Part shown: positions 57,462-64,000 of the stretch, piece by piece | Position numbering within the stretch: position 1 is the first letter of the stretch | How the letters are laid out: each line of letters begins with the position of its first letter | DNA from: Acanthochlamys bracteata | Lineage: Eukaryota > Streptophyta > Magnoliopsida > Pandanales > Velloziaceae | DNA: 64,000 nucleotides | Reading direction: 5' to 3' | Assembly (NCBI GenBank): GCA_019914995.1 | Contig: CM034127.1 | Span: forward strand, 12,560,269 to 12,624,268 | The notes under the pieces: generated by a model | The model's input: the letters and a program-made list of their open reading frames with translations, nothing else | What the model was told of the DNA's origin: nothing | Databases searched by the model: none | Position numbers and translations under genes: made by a program

Positions 57462-60358
57462 TAGAGGTACAAAAACAGACGGACCGATTCGGACATAAAA
57501 TTTTAGATCCAGCCAGACCCGCCAACTCATTATATATATATTTATTTTTTAAATAATAAATTTAAATAATATTTAAAAATATTATTAAATATAAAAAATT
57601 GAAAATAATCTTAAAAATTATTACTAAATATAAAAAGCTTAAAAAATAACTTAAAAAATTATTATTAAATATAAAAAAATTATTATAATTTGTAATATGT
57701 ATATAATTATACATTTGAACTTGTACTTGGAATATTTTTATTTAAAAATAATTTAGAAAATTGTTCAGTCAGGTCTTCATTGTGAGTTGTATGCTGTATT
57801 CTTTTGACTGCAAGTTCCCAGTCTTTCAAACAAGTTAATACTTCAACCATCTCACTAGTAAGTTGTGTTCTGCGTTCTTCAATTATTCTTCCGGCTGTAC
57901 TAAATGTCGATTCTGAAGACACCGTTGAAACAGGAATAGTCAAAATATCACGTGCTAGTTGAGAGAGTACTGGATATCTTGTTGAATGTGTCTTCTACCA
58001 GTTCAAAACATTAAAATTTTTTGAGTTTTCATCGTCTTCTACAATGACAGTATCGCCTTCAAAATATTTGTTCAAGTCCGAAGAAGATTGCATGCTGCTT
58101 GAAGTTGAAGATGGTGTCGAACTTGAGCCAGACTTGATGGAGATCAAAGACCAATTGATCGTTTTTTTCTTCTTACTTTGATGAGTTTGTGCCGATGCCG
58201 CTTATTGTTGTTGATTTCGCAAATTACCAAACCTAACTTCATAAAGATCATAAACTTCATACAGCTTGTTACGAGCGTTAGTTATTTGCAATTAAATATC
58301 GGAAATATCTAAATACATACCAATATATGTAAGAGTATTAATAAAATACACAAATTTAAATCTAGGATCTAACATAAATGCAAAACAATATAAAAGAAGA
58401 ATATCAGACCAATATTTTTTTAATTTTTTAGTCATTATTGTAACTATAGGTCCAAGTAATTCATCTGTTACATATTAATGTAGCATAGTAGCTATATTAA
58501 GAATTGAATGTAAAACTAATGGAGAAGTAGGATAGTAAACACCAGATAATAAAACAATAGCATCATAAAAAGTTTCTAAAAATTCTACAAGTTTTTCAGC
58601 AATAATCTAATGAGTTTCAGTAAATATATTGTTACATATTCTTATATTATAAAAAATTATAAGCACATTTTTATAATCTAAAGTATTTTTCAACATTAAA
58701 TAAGTAGAATTCCATCTTACTGGTATATCAAGGTTAAACTTTTAGGGCTTTAGATGTTCTGCTATGTAATATCTCTTAAATTCAGCTAAACGTTGATTTG
58801 AACTAGTAATCCAAGAAATAGCAACGCGAATATTATTAATCTGTTCACTTACCAGCTGCATACCTGATTGTACGATTAAGTTGATAATATGGCAAGCACA
58901 ACGTTGATGTAGTAAAATTTCTCCATGTATGAGCTTAGCTCCATCTCAAGAAATCGAATTGTTTTGGTATTTGCTGAAGCATTATCTAGGGTGATGAAGA
59001 CAATGCGGTTGCTTATGCCCTATTCTTTAACTACACTTATAATGTGTTCAGAAATATTTTTAGCATCATGTATGGAATCAATAAGTCTAAAACTAATAAT
59101 TCTTTTTTGCATAATCCATTGTGAATCTAAATAATGAGCAACAACACTTAAATAATCTTGTTTAGCTCTACCACTCCAAATATCAGATGTTAACGCAATA
59201 GAAAATTTTAAAAAAGTTAATTCAGATTTTAATATAGTGCGCATTTTATTGTAATAAATAATAATATCGCTTCTACTAGTTGTTCTACTAACTTTTTGGA
59301 ATTGTGGACAATATGCTTTTTTAATATGTTTTTCATAAAAAGATGACTCACCAAAATTAGTAGGTAAATCCATAGCACAAATCATACGGGTAAGAGATTT
59401 CCTAGCTACATTAGAATCATAAGACCAAGTACTTACCGAACCATCCATGTTGAATTGAAGTTGAGCTTGTGAAGGTTCCCTTCCGATTTATTTTTTGGAA
59501 GCATATTTTTTACTATGTGCTATTAAATATCGGGTACCTGCACCTGAATTAGCAGTTAAAAGTTTATTGCAAAACTTATATTTCGCCATTTTTGATTGAG
59601 TACCATCACTTAGCACTGTATATTCGGCAGTGAAATAGTTTCAGGCTTCAGAAGTTGGGACCTTTGAATGTTTTGTTGTTGTCGATGTCGATCCTGAAGC
59701 CGAACTACTTCTAACACTTAGAATTGAAGAAATTTCGTTACATCTTTGATGAAAACTTATTCTTTGTGTTGGAAGAATATCATCTCCTTTCTCTATACGG
59801 GCAACATCTATTTCCTTCAAATTTTGATCGTCCATACCATAGTCATCCATATCAAGATTAATGGCACGAAAACTTGGATCCATTTAAAATAACAACTTAA
59901 ATTTTGAGAATTGAAGAAATGTGAATTTAAAAAATAAAGTAAGAAAAAATTATTTTTATAATTTTGTGTAAGATAGAGTAGAATGAAAATGAGATTTGAG
60001 AAAAATGTGTGAAAAATAAATAAAAATATGATGTATTTATAGATGAAAAGTTGAATTTAAAAATAAAAATAAAAATCTTAACATTGCAGCAGCCAGCCAA
60101 CGGTCATGCTGACGTCAGCATGACAGAAATTAGTTTATTTTTTTTGACCTGGTCAACTGTCACCGTTAACCAAGTCAAAGTCAATATTGACCGGTCAACA
60201 GAACAGTGCCAGACGGACGGGCCAAAAAAATCGGCCTGTCCTGCCCATCGCACTGACCCGTCCTGTCACTGTTCACCGAAGCCGAACGAACCTTGTGCCA
60301 GACTGAATAACCGGACCGCGGGCCGACCCGTTTGGCCTGGCCCATATTTTCATCTCTA
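57462..60358 (-). mobile_element. hAT superfamily DNA transposon, defective
   Basis: A 2.9-kb element. Terminal inverted repeats are imperfect: TAGAGGTACAAAAA at 57462 and, reversed, TAGAGATGAAAATA ending at 60358 (10 of 14 match). It is flanked by an 8-bp target duplication with one mismatch: CTCACATC (57454-57461) and CTCATATC (60359-60366), the size typical of hAT. GC-rich subterminal sequences with GGACCG/CGGGCC words lie at both ends, strongest at 60180-60350. It holds a broken transposase on the minus strand (separate entry). Confidence 0.88.
57707..59883 (-). pseudogene. hAT transposase (BED zinc finger, RICESLEEPER-like), broken
   Basis: Read on the minus strand: an N-terminal piece MDPSFRAINLDMDDYGMDDQ (59883-59641), then a BED-like finger remnant KMAKYKFCNKLLTANSGAGTRY (about 59600-59510) followed by an in-frame stop. 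Next is the RNase H-like region (59448-59020, including SELTFLKFSIALTSDIWSG and YLSVVAHYLDSQW). A degraded middle follows, and last the hAT C-terminal dimerisation domain (RYPVLSQLARDILTIPVST then SSESTFSTAGRIIEERRTQL, to 57707). A stop interrupts FNVLNW just before that domain where two tryptophans are usual. The enzyme would cut and paste the element; this copy cannot be active on its own. Confidence 0.85.
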
Positions 60359-60366
60359 CTCATATC

Positions 60367-62103
60367 CGTTCTTTCTGCTTCTAGGAATTTGATTCTATCA
60401 AATTATTAATGCAAGTGGGTCCGTTCAAATCCATACTCATGTTGGTCTTATTGTTCATAGACCGAAATACTGAAATCTGAATAAGTCAAGAAAGATAACG
60501 ACATAATTTGAAGTTAAATGCCAACTATTTAGTATTCCACATCACGACATAAATCTGAATAAGTCTTCCAAGTGGTGCTTGCCTGGTCAAATCACTTAGA
60601 ATTTTCATAAGTAAATGCGCTTGACGTTGATGTTATGAGTTTGGATCCTCGATAGCAGTATTTTTTCGCTGCCTGACTCATTAGATTTGGAGTGTTTGTG
60701 GTGGCATTAGCAAGGCTATGATATTAGTTAAGGTTTCACAATAGTAGAATAATTAGGATCCGTCGCTACCTAGTACATGGAGGTTCTATGAACAGAATGA
60801 TGAATAAGAACCCTTCAAAATAGGTAATACGTCATATATATTGGTTAAGCACTTTTTTTCCTGCTCAGCTCAAATGAAACAGTTCGGTTTAACTTGCATT
60901 TTCTTCATGTTGTCCTTTTCATAGTTATACCGCATTACTTAGTGATCTTAAACCTGATATTAATTTCAGCTTAGAGCCTTAAATTGTCAAATCTGGAAGA
61001 AATGTGATTTCTAGTCTAGCTGTGACGAATATCTGTGTTGATCGAACTGATATCTGCCAAGAGGTAGGGAAAAATGTTACCATTCATTTGATTGCTTAAT
61101 GCATGTCCCACTCCATTACACTACCATAATTTGAACTGTATCAGAGTTTTACTACAACTACACTACTATAGAATGCTTGGTTACTAACTACTATCTGAAC
61201 TAAGCTAGAAAATTAGTATAATTCTACTACAAGATATCATTAGCAAGTATACTACTACCATACTTTTTGTTAAAGATAGTTTACTACTACATTACTTACC
61301 ATTGAACCTAAAATGATTCTTATAAAATTTGAAATGCTATCAATTAATTTGAGATGAAACTTCAAATATTCTTATGTGATATCAGAATCGGACTGAGCTA
61401 ATTATCTATTTTAGAGTATTGGCTAAACCTTTCTTATTGGTTCAGCTATTATTTATTCTTGATGGTATTTATAAAACTTGAATTATCGTCATCTATTACC
61501 GAATGGTTTAGAGCGTGTTTATTATCATTTCAAATTTTATTTTTTTAAATTTATTTTTAATATAAAATAAATAAAATAATTTAAATAAATTTTTTATAAA
61601 AATTTTTTAATTTAATTTTAAAATTTACTATTAATATATATTAATATAAAATTTTATTTTTTATTATTTTTAATTTAATTTTTTAAAATTTCAAATTTAC
61701 TGAATTTATTTTCTACATAAACACGTCCTTTTGGGATGATGACAAAGGACTTGCAGGATCTGATAAATAAGGAGAAGTGCGCTGCGGTTAAGTATCATAA
61801 ACCTAGGAACATTGGGCTAGCCTTGGTGACAATAACGTCTGACACTACAAGAACTTAAATAATATTACAGAATTTAATGTCTGACACTACTAGAAGATAC
61901 TTTACAAGCTGAGGCATAGTTACATTGATGTTGGTGACGAATTTAAGGGGAAGTTCAGATTTGCAGGATATAGTTCAAAATTGAGGCTTAGGAATAAGAA
62001 ATTGTAAAATCCAAACGATAGTGTTACCTGTAGATGGACATGTAGCATGCATGTGACTATCATATGCGAGCATCAACTGTTGGAATTTCAGTACTATCCT
62101 CAA
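60367..62103. other. spacer between the hAT element and LecRK copy 3
   Basis: No recognisable gene. 61130-61280 is noticeably rich in ACTAC/CTACTAC words. A MITE lies at 61511-61738. GTCTGACACTAC occurs twice (about 61830 and 61871) next to AGAA. The last few hundred bases probably include the 3' leader of the minus-strand receptor gene. Confidence 0.5.
61511..61738 (+). repeat. family B (Tourist-like) MITE
   Basis: About 228 bases. Left end GAGCGTGTTTATTATC and right end, reversed, GGACGTGTTTATGTAG are good inverted repeats around an A/T-only core. The preceding TTA and following TT are a possible, incomplete target duplication. Confidence 0.65.
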
Positions 62104-64000
62104 TCATCTACCACCAGAGAGGGCAGACGGAGAGAATTTTGATATGGAATACGAGATCATGTAGTCGTCGAAACCTTCTTCTTCAAGCCATGATAATATC
62201 CCTAAATTCAAAAGCAAAGGTGAAATTTCAGGAAGAGGAGCATCCCCATCCAAGAACTGCAGCACCTGCCTCATGCTTGGCCTAGCTGAATCTAGAGGAT
62301 GACAACAAATCATCCCCAGTTTTAGCACCAACTCCATCTCCTTAGGATCATATATACCACCCAATTTATTGTCACTTGCCTCAAGAAGTTCACCTTTTCT
62401 CCACTTCTCCAGCACCCAATCGATTATACTCGATTCATCTTCTACCGTTAGGTCTATTGGCCTCTTACCACAGGCCACTTCTAAAAGAAACACTCCGAAA
62501 GAAAAGACGTCAGTTTTTGTTGTAGCTTTTCCTCTCCTTGCAAGTTCAGGAGCGAGATATCCCATGGTCCCAACCACACGGCTGGTGTGTGGATCTGTCC
62601 CATGATCATACAATCTAGAGAGACCGAAATCTCCTAACCGTGCATTGAACTCATCATCCAACAACACATTGCTGGCCTTGATGTCTCTGTGGATCACGAC
62701 CTGCTCCCAATCTTCATGCAGGTACACGAGGCACGCTGCTATCCCTTTGATGATCTGAAACCGCTGTTCCCAATTCAATGCAGACTTTTCATCTTTGAAC
62801 AGGTATCTGTCCAGGCTTCCATTGGGCATGTAGTCATAAACCAGCAAAAGTTCTCCTTCGCGTCGACAATAACCAAGCAGTCGTACCAAGTTTCGATGCC
62901 TGATCCTGCCGATGCTCACAACTTCAGCCACAAACTCCTTTATCCCTTGCCTGGATTCGTGCGAAACTTTTTTAACTGCAATTAGTTTGTTGGACTTGCT
63001 CAGCACACCTCTGTACACACTACCAAAGCCTCCTGCCCCAAGAAGTTGTCTGTCCTTAAAGCCATCGGTTGCATAATATAGCTCCTTGTACTTGAACCGT
63101 TGTCTTCCATATTGTTTCTCCCATTCCTCAAGCAGTTCTTCAAATTTTTGCTTCCTCATAGTTAAGAATACAATTGCCAGAACCAGTACAAGCGAAAAGA
63201 GAGATGTACATATGGGCAACCACACAATTAAAACCTTCGATTTTCCTTGGGAACTTCTTTTAGGAACTGAAGGAAGATTGGATAGACTCAGTGCAGGAGC
63301 TTCCCCGTTGATCTTAAAGCTCCAGCCGAGGATATAATGGCGAGTCAAAAGATCGCCTTCCGCTGCAGTGAAGCCAACATACATGAGATCCAATAATAGA
63401 TTTGAAAGATTGGTGAAAGAAGACAAGAGAGGTGCTTTGGGCTTCATTATGTTGATAGGAGCTATGGTGACACTGAGTTGCATAGTTGTTGCATTATACT
63501 CGACCCATACTTGCATTGGATCTCCGCTATAAAGGCTCAAATTTCTAAATCCTCCGTCGGTGTCATAATACCCGGCTGTGTGTGAATCAACTGAAATCAT
63601 GCTGTTGGTATCTATTCCTACATGGTTATCATCAAGATCATCAAATTCTGGGTTGTAAGTAGTGTCTAGCTCCACTGCAAGTATATGGTTTGATACGTTT
63701 CCATTGTTTGCATCATTGAGAAGACCAAGATACATCCCAAGATCACCAGGAGGATGTTTCACAGAAGAAATAGCGAAAGTGAAACCAAATGTACTGCCTC
63801 CTTGGATTTCAGAAACAATTGCAAACACGAATGTGGCAGAGAATGAGAAGGCGGTATTGTTTTGAGTAGGTGACTTGAAATGGAGAGGCAGAGGATAGAA
63901 GGCTTGGCCTTTTGCTTGCTCAGTGGCATTGGTCAGCACCATAAGGCCATCAGTGTTGATGCTTGCATTTCCTGTGAGACTGAGGTTGGCATTTACAAAA
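62104..64000 (-). CDS. L-type lectin receptor kinase (LecRK), copy 3, 5' end beyond the window
   Basis: Intronless open frame running off the right edge; the frame is open upstream of the internal ATG at 63942 and continues FVNANLSLTGNASINTDG, so that ATG is not the start. Signal peptide and first lectin residues are missing from the window. Visible: lectin domain with SFSATFVFAIV, LAVELDTTYNPEFDDLDDNH and SGDPMQVWVEYNATTMQ; membrane helix VLIVWLPICTSLFSLVLVLA; kinase with GAGGFGSV, IAVKKVS, HRDIKASNVLL, DFGLSRLY and GTMGYLAPEL; C-terminus MRQVLQFLDG, ending SALSGGR. That SGGR ending and the lectin details match clade IV LecRKs and pseudogene 1, not copies 1 and 2. Key kinase residues are intact, so an active RD kinase is expected. 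Confidence 0.93.
   Translation of the reverse strand, partial: FVNANLSLTGNASINTDGLMVLTNATEQAKGQAFYPLPLHFKSPTQNNTAFSFSATFVFAIVSEIQGGSTFGFTFAISSVKHPPGDLGMYLGLLNDANNGNVSNHILAVELDTTYNPEFDDLDDNHVGIDTNSMISVDSHTAGYYDTDGGFRNLSLYSGDPMQVWVEYNATTMQLSVTIAPINIMKPKAPLLSSFTNLSNLLLDLMYVGFTAAEGDLLTRHYILGWSFKINGEAPALSLSNLPSVPKRSSQGKSKVLIVWLPICTSLFSLVLVLAIVFLTMRKQKFEELLEEWEKQYGRQRFKYKELYYATDGFKDRQLLGAGGFGSVYRGVLSKSNKLIAVKKVSHESRQGIKEFVAEVVSIGRIRHRNLVRLLGYCRREGELLLVYDYMPNGSLDRYLFKDEKSALNWEQRFQIIKGIAACLVYLHEDWEQVVIHRDIKASNVLLDDEFNARLGDFGLSRLYDHGTDPHTSRVVGTMGYLAPELARRGKATTKTDVFSFGVFLLEVACGKRPIDLTVEDESSIIDWVLEKWRKGELLEASDNKLGGIYDPKEMELVLKLGMICCHPLDSARPSMRQVLQFLDGDAPLPEISPLLLNLGILSWLEEEGFDDYMISYSISKFSPSALSGGR

Noticed and set aside
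60051-60392. 113-codon open frame at the hAT right end
   Set aside because: It is the translation of the GC-rich subterminal repeats and terminal inverted repeat.
1-64000. Search for CRISPR arrays, operons, rRNA, prophage or organelle inserts
   Set aside because: None seen; the gene structures are those of a plant nuclear chromosome.

Overview
The window is nuclear DNA from a eudicot plant. The genes are split by AT-rich GT-AG introns, the families are plant-specific (SRO, plant-type ITPK, plant TauE/SafE proteins, L-type lectin receptor kinases), and the AT-rich intergenic DNA is full of small MITEs, two TRIM-type mini-retrotransposons and a hAT element. I cannot name the species from sequence alone.

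Left part (1-36.2 kb) is ordinary single-copy gene space. In order: an SRO (similar to RCD1) gene at 2.7-4.8 kb whose first exon carries a one-base frame break; 6.5 kb of AT-rich repeats including two inverted MITE pairs; a ten-exon inositol-tetrakisphosphate kinase (ITPK) gene at 11.95-16.8 kb with a GC-AG intron; SNU13 (15.5K kink-turn RNA-binding protein) at 19.9-21.6 kb; an intronless SMI1/KNR4-like protein at 23.0-23.9 kb on the minus strand; an acidic single-pass membrane protein with four imperfect tandem repeats at 27.1-28.7 kb; COX6a (complex IV) at 29.7-31.5 kb, minus; and a twelve-exon TauE/SafE-type transporter at 32.4-36.2 kb, minus. These have unrelated jobs (signalling, phosphate/inositol metabolism, splicing and snoRNP assembly, respiration, anion transport), so no operon-like logic is expected.

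Right part (40.8-64 kb) is a cluster of intronless L-type lectin receptor kinases. Two intact plus-strand genes (40.8 and 49.7 kb) belong to one subtype. An intact minus-strand gene (62.1 kb to beyond the window edge) is a second subtype. Two wrecked copies lie between them: one at 43.7-45.3 kb resembling the second subtype, with the kinase core deleted and a Tourist-like MITE inserted, and one at 54.6-57.1 kb resembling the first subtype. Transposons fill the gaps: a complete TRIM with perfect 5-bp target duplication (45.8-46.6 kb), a second decayed TRIM (53.4-54.2 kb) and a defective hAT transposon with terminal inverted repeats and an 8-bp target duplication (57.5-60.4 kb). This is the normal birth-and-death pattern of a plant immune-receptor locus.

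I looked for a new multi-gene system and do not see one. The most notable items are the SRO frame break, the GC-AG intron in ITPK, the inverted MITE pairs just upstream of ITPK, the TRIM family with a shared 155-bp internal duplication, and the repeat-containing acidic membrane protein. Exon coordinates were worked out by eye from splice consensus, reading-frame continuity and family knowledge; no alignment or expression data were available.
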